From Paraburkholderia sp. DHOC27 (GTDB taxonomy: Bacteria; Pseudomonadota; Gammaproteobacteria; Burkholderiales; Burkholderiaceae), in the NCBI RefSeq assembly GCF_003429005.1, contig NZ_QVQV01000014.1:44041-108040 (forward strand): a DNA stretch of 64,000 nucleotides, in the 5' to 3' direction. The position numbers and the translations under genes were made by a program. The notes under the pieces were generated by a model, which had not been told where the DNA came from, searched no databases, and worked only from the letters and a program-made list of their open reading frames with translations. Positions within the stretch are counted from its first letter, which is position 1. The number at the start of each line of letters is the position of its first letter. This document shows, piece by piece, positions 52,272 to 60,906 of the stretch.

Positions 52272-53636
52272 CTAGATACGATGCCCTGCCTCAGTGCGCG
52301 TCGTACCCGTCGCGCCTGCGCTCTTGAGCGGATCGGGCGCGTCCTCCAGTGCGCTGTCGTGATGCAACAGCAGCACCGCCGCCACGCCCACGAGGCCCGC
52401 GCCTGCGAGGCACAGCAGACCGGCGCCGAAGCCGCCGGTGCTGTCCTTGATCCAGCCCATCGCATACGGACCGAAGAAGCCCGCCAGATTGCCCAACGAA
52501 TTCACCGCGGCAATGCCGCACGCCGCCGCTGCGCCAGACAGGAACGCTGCTGGCAGTGTCCAGATCACCGGCAGACAACCGAAGATGCCAAAGCCTGCAA
52601 TGGATAGCGCGATCATCTTCAGCACGGGGTTATCCAGCCCCGCCGCTGCGCCGATACCGCCAGCGGCCACCAGCAGCGCAATAGCGACGTGCCATTTGCG
52701 CTCCAGTTTGCTGTCCGAATGACGTCCCCACAGCACCATGCTGACGACGCCCACGATATACGGCAGCGAAGTGACGAAGCCGGTTTGCAGGTTGGTCAGG
52801 CCGAAACCTTTGACGATCTGCGGCAGGAAAAAGCTCAGCCCGTAGTTGGTTGCGTTCGCACCGAAATAGATCAGCGCAATGGCCAGCACACGCGGGTTCA
52901 CGAGCGCCTCGCGCACGCTGAATGAGCGCACTGCTTCGCGCTTGCTGCGCTCATCCGCGAGACGCTTGACGAGCCACTCGCGTTCGTCGGTTTGCAGCCA
53001 CGTGGCGTCCTTGGGACGGTCGGTCAGGTAGCCGAGCACTACGAACGAGAGGAGCAGTGCAGGCGCTGCCTCGAGCAGATACACCCATTGCCAGCCGGCC
53101 ATGCCGGCGAGACCATCCATGCCCAGCAGCGCGCCCGAAATCGGTGCGCCGATCACCGTGGAAAGTGGAATCGCCGCCATGAAATAGCCGACCACGCGCG
53201 CCCGGTACATGGACGGAAACCACAAGGTCAGCAGGAAGATGATGCCTGGGAAAAACCCGGCCTCCGCAATGCCGAGCAGCACCCGCAACGTGTAGAACAC
53301 ATGCGCAGATGACAGCCCCGTATAGCGCGAAATATCCGGGATGAAGGCCATCGCCCCCGCGAGGATGCCCCACGTGAACATGATGCGGGCAATCCAGCGG
53401 CGTGCGCCAAATTTTTCCAGCATCAGGTTGGAAGGGACTTCGAAGAAAAAGTACGCGATGAAGAAAATGCCGGCGCCAAAACCAAACGCGCTGGAGGACA
53501 GATGCAGGTCCTTGTTCATTTGCAGTGCAGCAAACCCCACGTTTACCCGGTCAAGGTATGCCACGAAGTAACACAACATCAGAAACGGTACGAGCCTTGC
53601 CGTCACACGCGCCAAAGTACGGGCTTCAATCTCCAT
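52272..53636 (-). CDS. MFS transporter, anion:cation symporter family
   Basis: The 454-residue protein has twelve predicted helices in the ACS family of the major facilitator superfamily. It shows AYLDRVNVGFAALQMNKDLHLSSSAFGFGAGIFFIAYFFFEVPSN near the N-terminus, the GIAEAGFFPGIIFLLTLWFP segment and the central loop with DRPKDATWL. ACS transporters carry organic anions such as tartrate, galactarate or hydroxylated aromatic acids. It lies behind the GntR gene on the same strand, separated by the GNAT remnant, and may supply sugar acids to the same pathway as the dehydratase. The start has AGGGAGAG upstream. Confidence 0.92.
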   Translation of the reverse strand: MEIEARTLARVTARLVPFLMLCYFVAYLDRVNVGFAALQMNKDLHLSSSAFGFGAGIFFIAYFFFEVPSNLMLEKFGARRWIARIMFTWGILAGAMAFIPDISRYTGLSSAHVFYTLRVLLGIAEAGFFPGIIFLLTLWFPSMYRARVVGYFMAAIPLSTVIGAPISGALLGMDGLAGMAGWQWVYLLEAAPALLLSFVVLGYLTDRPKDATWLQTDEREWLVKRLADERSKREAVRSFSVREALVNPRVLAIALIYFGANATNYGLSFFLPQIVKGFGLTNLQTGFVTSLPYIVGVVSMVLWGRHSDSKLERKWHVAIALLVAAGGIGAAAGLDNPVLKMIALSIAGFGIFGCLPVIWTLPAAFLSGAAAACGIAAVNSLGNLAGFFGPYAMGWIKDSTGGFGAGLLCLAGAGLVGVAAVLLLHHDSALEDAPDPLKSAGATGTTRTEAGHRI

Positions 53637-53653
53637 GAACGCTCTCCCTTTAA

Positions 53654-53674
53654 GAGAACCTCGCGAGAACCTCG
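53654..53674 (-). repeat. Tandem GAGAACCTCG copies upstream of the MFS gene
   Basis: Two identical 10-bp copies of GAGAACCTCG with an 11-bp period lie 18-38 bp before the MFS start codon. The 11-bp period places both on one face of the helix, so they could bind a regulator, or the repeat may sit in the leader RNA. Confidence 0.45.
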
Positions 53675-53926
53675 TGCGGATTCAGTCACGCTCGAGCGGC
53701 CATCCGCTCCAGGTAGCAAAAGAGTAAACGGGGAAACGCCGCGCGGAAAGCAATTTCTGATTGCCAACCAATTGCCAACGATTACCGCAAGAATGTCGTG
53801 TGTGAAATGCGCATGCGGTGTTAGTGACTGAGCCGTGCAGGAAGCGCAGCGAATGCGAGCTTTACAAATCGCTTCACGACACGCCCACGACCCGCCGCAT
53901 GTGGGCGGCGCGCGCGTGGCACAGGT

Positions 53927-55585
53927 TCAGCCCAGCAGACTCAGCCGCACGGTACGCGCCAGCTCATCGAGTTGGAACGGCTTGCGCAGGATGCTGCAGT
54001 GACGCACCGCGAGTCGCGAGACATCGACGTCCGCATAACCGGTAGCAAGAATCACCGGCAGGTCGTCACGCAATTCACGCGCGGCGGAAATCACGTCGAT
54101 ACCGTTCATGCCCGGCATCGCAAAGTCGACCATCAGCAGATCGGGGCTGTCGTCCGGCAAACGCGCCAACCCCGCTTTCCCATCGGGCGCTTCTGTCACC
54201 ACATAGCCGAGCATTTTGAGCGACTCCACCAGCATCGAGCGCACTTCACTGTCGTCCTCGACCACCAGAATCCGCTTGATGCCCTGCGCGTTTTCTTCGG
54301 CTGCGGAAATTACTTCGGATTCCGATTCGACGGGCTCACGCAACGGCAGCCACAACTGCACTGTGGTACCACGTCCTTCTTCGCTCATCACGCGTGCCGT
54401 GCCGCCGGTCTGGCGCGTGATGCCATACACCTGACTCAAGCCCAGCCCCGTGCCTTTGCCAATCGGCTTGGTGGTGAAGAACGGATCGAACACGCGCGAG
54501 ATCACATCGGCGGGAATGCCCGAGCCGGTATCCGTGAATTCGGCCACCACGTAACGGCCGGGCTCCAGCGTCGGGTCAGGCGCGGCCTGCTGCCCGACGC
54601 GCACTTCCAGCGTGCCGCCTGCCGGCATGGCGTCACGCGCATTGATGGCCAGGTTCAGGATAGCGAGTTCGAGCTGGTTGGCATCCGCCTCGGTCCACAG
54701 TTGCTCGTCCTCGAAATGCGTGACGAACTGGATGGTCGAGCCCAGCGAAACGGTGATGATGTCCCGCATGCCTTGCAGCAGCGCCACTACGTCCACGGCC
54801 TTGAGGTCGATGTTGCTGGTGCGGGAAAACGTCAGCAGCTGACCGGTGAGTTTGGCGCCGCGCTCGGTGGCGCGTTTCGCCGTCGCGGCCATCGTACGCA
54901 CCCGCTCGTCGCTGCTGACGCGCGCAATGAGTTCCGCGTTGACCATGATGACGTTCAGCAGATTGTTGAAGTCGTGCGCAATGCCGCCCGTCAACTGCCC
55001 GAGCGCTTCCATCTTCTGCGATTGCACCAGCACGGCCTGCACCTTGGCGCGCTCGTGGATCTCTTTCATCAAGCGATCGTTGGCCGAAGCGAGTTCATGG
55101 GTTCGCTCGGCGATGCGGCTTTCGAGCGAGTCGTTGAGCTGCACCAGCGCCGCCTGGGCGTCGATCAGATCGGCCAGGTGACGGCGCGATTGATACTGGC
55201 GAATCCGCGCCCGCTGTGACGACGCCACCGCGCGGCGCAGCGTTTCCGAGTTCAGGGGCCGCTCCAGCACCACCACGTTACCGAGCCGCTCGAGCACTTC
55301 GAGACTGTGTGCCGAGCGCCGTCCCATGCGCGTGCCGGCCAGCACGATCACCGGAAAATCGGACCACGCGGGTTGACGTTCGAGCCATTCGAACAGTTGC
55401 GGCGTATGCGGGGAAGCCAGCGCCTCTTCGGTGATGAGCGTCGTGCCCGCGCCTCGATCCAGCTCGGCATTCAAGGCGGCGACGTCGGCGCAGCGCACGC
55501 ACTCGTGCGAGTCCTTGGTGAGCACTTCTGCGATGACGTCGGCATCACGACCGAACGGCGCCAGAATCAGTACGCGGCGCTCCAT
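53927..55585 (-). CDS. Hybrid sensor histidine kinase/response regulator
   Basis: The 552-residue protein is a soluble hybrid kinase with no membrane helix. Its N-terminal 130 residues look like a divergent receiver domain (VLILAPFGRDADVIAEVL, DFPVIVLAGTRMG). A coiled coil follows (ESRIAERTHELASANDRLMK), then HisKA with the H-box LTGGIAHDFNNLLNVIMVN, HATPase with NLAINARDAMPAGG and DTGSGIPADV, and a C-terminal receiver (RILVVEDDSEVRSML, Asp in LLMVDFAMPGMNG, Lys in ILRKPFQ). It starts 7 bp after the KaiC-like gene stop, so the two form one operon. Confidence 0.9.
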   Translation of the reverse strand: MERRVLILAPFGRDADVIAEVLTKDSHECVRCADVAALNAELDRGAGTTLITEEALASPHTPQLFEWLERQPAWSDFPVIVLAGTRMGRRSAHSLEVLERLGNVVVLERPLNSETLRRAVASSQRARIRQYQSRRHLADLIDAQAALVQLNDSLESRIAERTHELASANDRLMKEIHERAKVQAVLVQSQKMEALGQLTGGIAHDFNNLLNVIMVNAELIARVSSDERVRTMAATAKRATERGAKLTGQLLTFSRTSNIDLKAVDVVALLQGMRDIITVSLGSTIQFVTHFEDEQLWTEADANQLELAILNLAINARDAMPAGGTLEVRVGQQAAPDPTLEPGRYVVAEFTDTGSGIPADVISRVFDPFFTTKPIGKGTGLGLSQVYGITRQTGGTARVMSEEGRGTTVQLWLPLREPVESESEVISAAEENAQGIKRILVVEDDSEVRSMLVESLKMLGYVVTEAPDGKAGLARLPDDSPDLLMVDFAMPGMNGIDVISAARELRDDLPVILATGYADVDVSRLAVRHCSILRKPFQLDELARTVRLSLLG

Positions 55586-55592
55586 AGCGTGA

Positions 55593-57107
55593 TCAACCGG
55601 CACGGGCAATCACACTGTCCGTGTTCGCCAGCATCGCGGTATTGCCCTTGTAGGACGGCAATCCGGTCAGCACGCCGTCGAAGTCGCGCAGCGCCTCGCC
55701 GATCTCTACACCATCCGTACCGAGGCGGAATTGACGGATGGAGCGCTCATGCGCGTTGGCGCGGCTCTTCACCGCCGCGATCGCCGTCAGCACTTCGCCT
55801 TGATGCTCGAAGTAACGGAACAGCACGACCACATCGCTGAGGTAGCTGATGTCGATATCGTTCTGCACTTCGCCGATGATGCCGTGCTGACCGAGAACCA
55901 GCATCGTGACGATGCCCTGCTGGTTGAGATACCCCAGCAACTCGTGCATCTGCAGCAGCAGATAGCGCTCGCCAGGCATGGCCTGCAAATACGCATTGAG
56001 ACTGTCGATGGCGACGTATTTCATGCCGCGCTTTTCGACCGCGTCGCGCACGTCGCTGGCAAATTCGCCGGGCGACAACTCCGCCGGATCAATCTGTCTG
56101 ACGGTCAGCAAACCGGACTCCATATGCGGCTGCAAATCCATACCAAGCGTCTTCGAGCGCAGCAGCAAGGTGCTCAGCGTTTCGTCGAACAGGTAGTAAA
56201 TGCAGCGCTCGCCGCGCTTTAACGCGGCGGTCAGCATCGACACCACGGTAGTTGTCTTGCCCACCCCCGACGGCCCGATCATCAGCACACTGGTGCCGGG
56301 AATCAGGCCACCGCCCAGCAGTGTGTCGAGCCGATCGGTGCCGGTACTGAGCATCTTCGGATTGAAGCTCGTGTGATGCTCCGCTGCGATGAGGCGCGGG
56401 TACACCTTGATGCCGCCCGTATCCAGCGTGAAGTCGTGAAAGCCTTCGCGGAATTTGATGCCACGCATCTTCGCGATGCGCATGCGGCGCCGGTTGCCGC
56501 CGTAGTCGTGCGCCATGCTATCGAGGCTGATCACACCGTGAGCAATGCTATGCAATTGCAGATCGCCGGGCTCGGACGAATTGTCGTCGAGCAGCAGCAC
56601 CGTGCACGAGCGCGTCGCGAGAAAGCGCTTGAGCGCCAGAATCTGCCGGCGATAGCGCAGCGGATTCTGCGAAAGCAGCCGCAGTTCGGACAGACTGTCG
56701 AGCACGATCCGCACGGGTTTGAGTTCATCCACTTTTTGCAGGACGTCGCGCACGGTCTCGCCCAATTCCACCTCGGCGGGTTGCAGAACCGTCTGTTCAT
56801 AGCGCGGGTCGAGGCCTTCGTCGGACAGCAGTTCTACGATCGTGAACTGGCTCACGTCCCATCCATGACTTTCCGAAACGGCGATCAGCTCATCGCGTGT
56901 TTCGGAGAGCGTGATGTACAGGCCGGACTGCCCTTGTGCAGCGCCGCGCAGTAAAAACTGCAACGCGAGGGTAGTTTTGCCGGTTCCTGGTGCGCCTTCC
57001 ACGAGATACATGCGATGCGGCGTCAAACCGCCGCCGAGCACGTCGTCGATCCCGTCGATCCCGGTAGAGAGGCGCTTTGCGCGTGGTTTATCGGTATTTT
57101 CTAGCAT
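55593..57107 (-). CDS. kaiC: Two-domain KaiC-like ATPase
   Basis: The 504-residue protein has two RecA-like KaiC domains. CI shows Walker A GAPGTGKTT (residues 38-46) and LSETRDE; CII shows GPSGVGKTT and FDETLSTLLLRS. In cyanobacterial KaiC the phosphosites are adjacent Ser and Thr (S431, T432). The aligned segment here, NDIDISYLSD, has Ser and Tyr (about residues 421-422), and the T426 position is Asn. The CI catalytic pair EE is reduced to SE. No kaiA or kaiB gene is adjacent. ATG 57107 is the start, followed by AKRLSTGIDGIDDVLGGG. The partner is the hybrid kinase just downstream. Confidence 0.9.
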   Translation of the reverse strand: MLENTDKPRAKRLSTGIDGIDDVLGGGLTPHRMYLVEGAPGTGKTTLALQFLLRGAAQGQSGLYITLSETRDELIAVSESHGWDVSQFTIVELLSDEGLDPRYEQTVLQPAEVELGETVRDVLQKVDELKPVRIVLDSLSELRLLSQNPLRYRRQILALKRFLATRSCTVLLLDDNSSEPGDLQLHSIAHGVISLDSMAHDYGGNRRRMRIAKMRGIKFREGFHDFTLDTGGIKVYPRLIAAEHHTSFNPKMLSTGTDRLDTLLGGGLIPGTSVLMIGPSGVGKTTTVVSMLTAALKRGERCIYYLFDETLSTLLLRSKTLGMDLQPHMESGLLTVRQIDPAELSPGEFASDVRDAVEKRGMKYVAIDSLNAYLQAMPGERYLLLQMHELLGYLNQQGIVTMLVLGQHGIIGEVQNDIDISYLSDVVVLFRYFEHQGEVLTAIAAVKSRANAHERSIRQFRLGTDGVEIGEALRDFDGVLTGLPSYKGNTAMLANTDSVIARAG

Positions 57108-57418
57108 GATGGTGACGTCATGACGCGACGTGATTAGTGAAAGTGAGCCGGCCGCGCAGCGCCTATGCTGACGCCGTCCAACGGACCAGCGCGATCCTTC
57201 GAGCAAGTAGTGGGCCAGGCGCGGGCGGCAAATTCGACCGGTGTGGGGGGCGGCATGTGCACGTCTGTAAATCCGCAAGCGTGCGCTGCGGTGCGGCGCA
57301 ACTCTTGCGGCAAGTCCCGGCGGTAAGCGCCGTTGGCAGTCGCGGATGGCAGTCGCGGTTGGCAATTCGTCCCATCGCAGGCACGCGCCAACACCTACCC
57401 CTACACGCAAGGACGCGC

Positions 57419-58561
57419 ATGGAATCAGGCAGCGGCAGCGCACGCTCGATCGAAGTGGACTTCTTTCGCGGGCTCGTGCTGATCGTCATCGTGCTGGATC
57501 ACATCCCCGGCAGTCTGCTGTCGCATGTGATGCTGCACGCCTATGCGTTCTGTGATTCGGCGGAGGTGTTCGTGTTTCTCGGCGGCTATGCGTCGGCGGC
57601 CGCCTACACGGCCGTGCTGAACAAACGCGGCATGGACGCGGCCCGAACGCGCTTTTTCAAACGCTGTTGGGAAATCTACCGTGCGTATCTGCTCACTGCC
57701 GTGCTGACGCTGGGGTCGGGCGCACTACTCGCCCGCTTCCATCTGAACCCGCCCATGATCGAGATGACCGGCTGGCCGCCGTTCGCCAGTCAGCCCTGGC
57801 GTGAAGCGCTCGACATCCTCGTGTTGCGGCGTCAACCGTATCTGTCGAGCGTGCTGCCCATGTATGTGCTGTTCGCGTTATGCGTGCCGCTGACGGTGCC
57901 GCTCGCACGCCGCTCGCCGGTCGTCGCACTGCTGCTGAGCGTCGTCATCTGGGCTGCGGCGCGGCCATTTGCCCTGCTGTTCAGTATTGACGATGTGCGC
58001 GATTGGGCTTTCAATCCGTTTGCGTGGCAACTCATGTTCGTGCTTGGCATCGTGAGCCGCGTGCATCCCGTCAGCGAGCGCTTTCATGGTTCCAACGCGG
58101 CCCGCTGGCTGACGCACGTTGCTGTGCTGGCGGTGCTGGCATTTGCCGTGCTCAAGCTGTTCGTGCTGACGCAACCCCTGCCTGGCGCGCTCAAACAAAA
58201 CCTCTCGGTGGATCGGGTGATCAACTTCCTCGCTATTCTCTGGCTCACTACCCGGCTCGTGCGCCGCGGCAGCGTCGCATGGCTCGCACAACGCCTGCCT
58301 GCGGTCGTGCGTGTCGGGCGCACCGGCCTCGTCTGCTTCGTCAGCGGCACGCTGGTCTCGCTGATCGTCGATACGGCCACGCCGCACGCTTTTCACGGCA
58401 TCAAAGGCGGCCTGGTGGCGCTTGCCGGCGACCTCGTCGCGATCGCCGCCATGCTGCTCATCGCGCGCTGCTGGAGCGACTGGCGCGGCGACGATTCACG
58501 GCCGGACGATTCACGCCCCAACCAACCCCGTCCCGCAGTGAGCGGCGTCAAGTGCGGATGA
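57419..58561 (+). CDS. OpgC-domain membrane protein
   Basis: The 380-residue protein has about ten membrane helices and the OpgC/acyltransferase-3-like layout, beginning with SIEVDFFRGLVLIVIVLDHI and FLGGYASAAAYTAVLNKRG. OpgC adds succinyl groups to periplasmic glucans, but no opgG or opgH is near, so the acceptor is unknown. The ATG at 57419 has AAGGA upstream; an in-frame extension to 57137 is not supported. The C-terminal 25 residues (DDSRPDDSRPNQPRP) are a disordered repeat. The 311-bp divergent gap with kaiC (57108-57418) shows no gene. Confidence 0.88.
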   Translation: MESGSGSARSIEVDFFRGLVLIVIVLDHIPGSLLSHVMLHAYAFCDSAEVFVFLGGYASAAAYTAVLNKRGMDAARTRFFKRCWEIYRAYLLTAVLTLGSGALLARFHLNPPMIEMTGWPPFASQPWREALDILVLRRQPYLSSVLPMYVLFALCVPLTVPLARRSPVVALLLSVVIWAAARPFALLFSIDDVRDWAFNPFAWQLMFVLGIVSRVHPVSERFHGSNAARWLTHVAVLAVLAFAVLKLFVLTQPLPGALKQNLSVDRVINFLAILWLTTRLVRRGSVAWLAQRLPAVVRVGRTGLVCFVSGTLVSLIVDTATPHAFHGIKGGLVALAGDLVAIAAMLLIARCWSDWRGDDSRPDDSRPNQPRPAVSGVKCG

Positions 58562-58590
58562 GTGCGAGAACAGTGAGGAAAGCGAAACAT

Positions 58591-60279
58591 ATGCAGCGCC
58601 TGCACGACGCGCTCAGACCATGCCGACGCGCCGCGTGCGCGATGCTGTACGCGCTGCTGCTGGGCGCCCCAATCAGCGCCGTCGCGGCATCGAAAATCGC
58701 CACGCTTGCCGCGCAGTGTGCGGCGCTCGCGGGCGCTACGGTGGCGCCGGAAAGCATCGGGCTCGCCACCCACGGTGCGCAGATCGACAGCGCCACCATG
58801 ATTCACGCCACCACTCCCGGCAACCAGAGCGGCGAGTTCTGTCGAGTCACCGGCAGCATCAAGGCAATTCTTGCCAGCACGCCCGATATTCATTTCGACC
58901 TGAACCTGCCGCTCAACTGGAACGGCCGTGCCTTGCAGATTGGCGGCGGCGGCTACGACGGCGTGGTGGTGAGCGGCATTGGCGTCACGCCGTTTTCGCC
59001 GCTACGTGCACCGCTCGCCGAAGGCTACGCCACCTTCGGTGACGACTCCGGTCACACAGGCAATTCGGCGCTGGCCGACTTCGGGCTCGTCAATGAAGCG
59101 GTGGTCAATTTCGGCTACGCGCATCTGAAGAAAACCCACGACGTGGCGCTCGCCTTGATCGGACGCGTGTACGGGCGCGGTCCGGAGCGGATGTATTTCG
59201 GCGGCGGTTCGACGGGCGGGCGCGAAGGCTATACCGTGCTGCAACGCTTTCCCGACGACTACGACGGCGTGATCGCCAACTCCCCCGCGCTCAACTTTTC
59301 CGGCGTGCGACTGCTGGGCGTGGCGCTCGGCCGCGCGGAGTATGCGACGCCCGGCGGCTACGTGCCGCCCGCGCTGCTCGAGCGCGTCTACCGGCGCACA
59401 CTCGAAGTCTGCGACAAGCTCGATGGCGCCGCCGACGGCATCATCAGCGACGTCGAAGGCTGCCGCCAGCACGAACAGGAGGTAGTCGATTCGCTGCGCT
59501 GCCCGGCGGCCGTATCCACGGCGGCCGTCTCCACGGCGACTGCCGCGAGCGACACGTGCCTGACAGAGCCGCAGATCGCCACGCTGATGGTGCTGCGCAA
59601 CGGCCTGTCGCTGCCCTACCCGCTGGCCTCGAACGCGAACCACTATGACGGCTACAACGTGTTCCAGGGCACGCAGTTCACCGGCATGCTCGGCCTCGCG
59701 CACGATCCCGGACGGCTGCCCTATCCCACCTTCGTGGCGAACGGCTATCTGTTCACCCAGGGCGACAGCTACATCCGTTATTTCGTGACCCAAAATGCGA
59801 AGTTCGATTCGCTCACGTTCGACATCCAGCGCCCCGGCCGTTATCAACAGCAACTGCTGATGCTCTCGCAGACCATCGGTTCGATGAACACCGATCTCTC
59901 GCGCTACATCGCGCACGGCGGCAAGCTCATTACGCTGCAAGGGCTCGCGGACGAAGTGATCAGCCCCAATCAGACCATCACGTACTACACGGCGCTCAAC
60001 GAGCGTTTCGGGGTCGACAAGGTGGATTCCTTCATGCGCCTCTACATGGTGCCGGGCTACCAGCACGGCAACGGCGTTTTCATTCCGTCCGCGGATCTGC
60101 TCGGCGCACTGGACAACTGGGTGACGCACGGCGTGTCGCCGGAGACGCTCACCGCCACCGATCTCGCGCCCTCGACCAATGGACGCACGCGCCCGCTATG
60201 CCGCTATCCGATGTTTCCGCGCTATGTCGGCAAGGGGAATGTGAACGACGCGAAGAATTTCGTCTGCGCGGAGCCTTGA
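58591..60279 (+). CDS. Tannase/feruloyl esterase family protein, secreted
   Basis: The 562-residue protein has an N-terminal signal peptide (AACAMLYALLLGAPISAVAAS) and the tannase/feruloyl-esterase alpha/beta hydrolase fold. The nucleophile lies in FGGGSTGGREGYTVLQRFPDDYDG. Four Cys residues around residues 240-320 (VCDKLDGAADGI, VEGCRQHE, SLRCPAAV, SDTCLTEP) could form the family's disulfides and calcium-binding loop (DGAADGIISD). A closing PGYQHGNGVF carries the catalytic His. It would cleave gallate- or ferulate-like esters in the periplasm or outside. ATG 58591 has GAGGAA upstream; ATG 58558 overlaps the previous stop. Confidence 0.9.
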   Translation: MQRLHDALRPCRRAACAMLYALLLGAPISAVAASKIATLAAQCAALAGATVAPESIGLATHGAQIDSATMIHATTPGNQSGEFCRVTGSIKAILASTPDIHFDLNLPLNWNGRALQIGGGGYDGVVVSGIGVTPFSPLRAPLAEGYATFGDDSGHTGNSALADFGLVNEAVVNFGYAHLKKTHDVALALIGRVYGRGPERMYFGGGSTGGREGYTVLQRFPDDYDGVIANSPALNFSGVRLLGVALGRAEYATPGGYVPPALLERVYRRTLEVCDKLDGAADGIISDVEGCRQHEQEVVDSLRCPAAVSTAAVSTATAASDTCLTEPQIATLMVLRNGLSLPYPLASNANHYDGYNVFQGTQFTGMLGLAHDPGRLPYPTFVANGYLFTQGDSYIRYFVTQNAKFDSLTFDIQRPGRYQQQLLMLSQTIGSMNTDLSRYIAHGGKLITLQGLADEVISPNQTITYYTALNERFGVDKVDSFMRLYMVPGYQHGNGVFIPSADLLGALDNWVTHGVSPETLTATDLAPSTNGRTRPLCRYPMFPRYVGKGNVNDAKNFVCAEP

Positions 60280-60476
60280 GCTTGTCAATGAGGTTGCCAA
60301 TGCAGTGGCCGATGAAGTGGCCAATGCGGTGCAACCCTCGCGGTTCAGCATCAATGCGCCCGCGTTGTTCGCTCTAGCGCCTTGACTTCATTGAATTTGG
60401 GCCTACCGTAAACAACAGCACCGTGCGCATCGACGGGGTATGCAATGCGCGAAACGGGATCTCGCAAGGAAAGGTC

Positions 60477-60821
60477 ATGGGCAACCGATACGAACGCTCC
60501 CGCCTGTCGCGGTCGTTCACCTATAAAGGCATCCAGTACCATCCCGGCATGCTGTTCGTGCTGGCCGCCCAGGTGGTCTGCCTCGCCACCTTCTCGTTCG
60601 CCGCCAACCTGCTCGACAATGACAAATGGCTGTCTGTCACGCTCGGCTTCAGCCTGCTGTTCGGACTGATCCTGTCGCTCGGTTTCTTCGGCACATGGAG
60701 CCAGTTCCGCGACGACATCGACCTGTGGACCTTCCTGAACACCAATCCGGTGGAATCGGCCGTGGCCATCGCCACCGCCGGCGAAGTCATCGCCATTCTG
60801 ATGATGGGACCCACGCCCTGA
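60477..60821 (+). CDS. Small hypothetical membrane protein
   Basis: The 114-residue protein has an Arg/Ser/Tyr-rich start (MGNRYERSRLSRSFTYKG) and three likely membrane helices: MLFVLAAQVVCLATFSFAAN, LSVTLGFSLLFGLILSLGFF and AVAIATAGEVIAILMMGP. ATG 60477 follows AAGGAAAGG. I do not recognise a family. It lies between the tannase gene (197-bp gap) and the convergent fatty acid transporter. Confidence 0.65.
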   Translation: MGNRYERSRLSRSFTYKGIQYHPGMLFVLAAQVVCLATFSFAANLLDNDKWLSVTLGFSLLFGLILSLGFFGTWSQFRDDIDLWTFLNTNPVESAVAIATAGEVIAILMMGPTP

Positions 60822-60906
60822 AGTAATCCGTTGATGGTTGCAGGACGCAGGCCATTGCGCGCGCACCGTTCGAGTGCACGCGAATTACGTCACCTCACGC
60901 GTCAAG

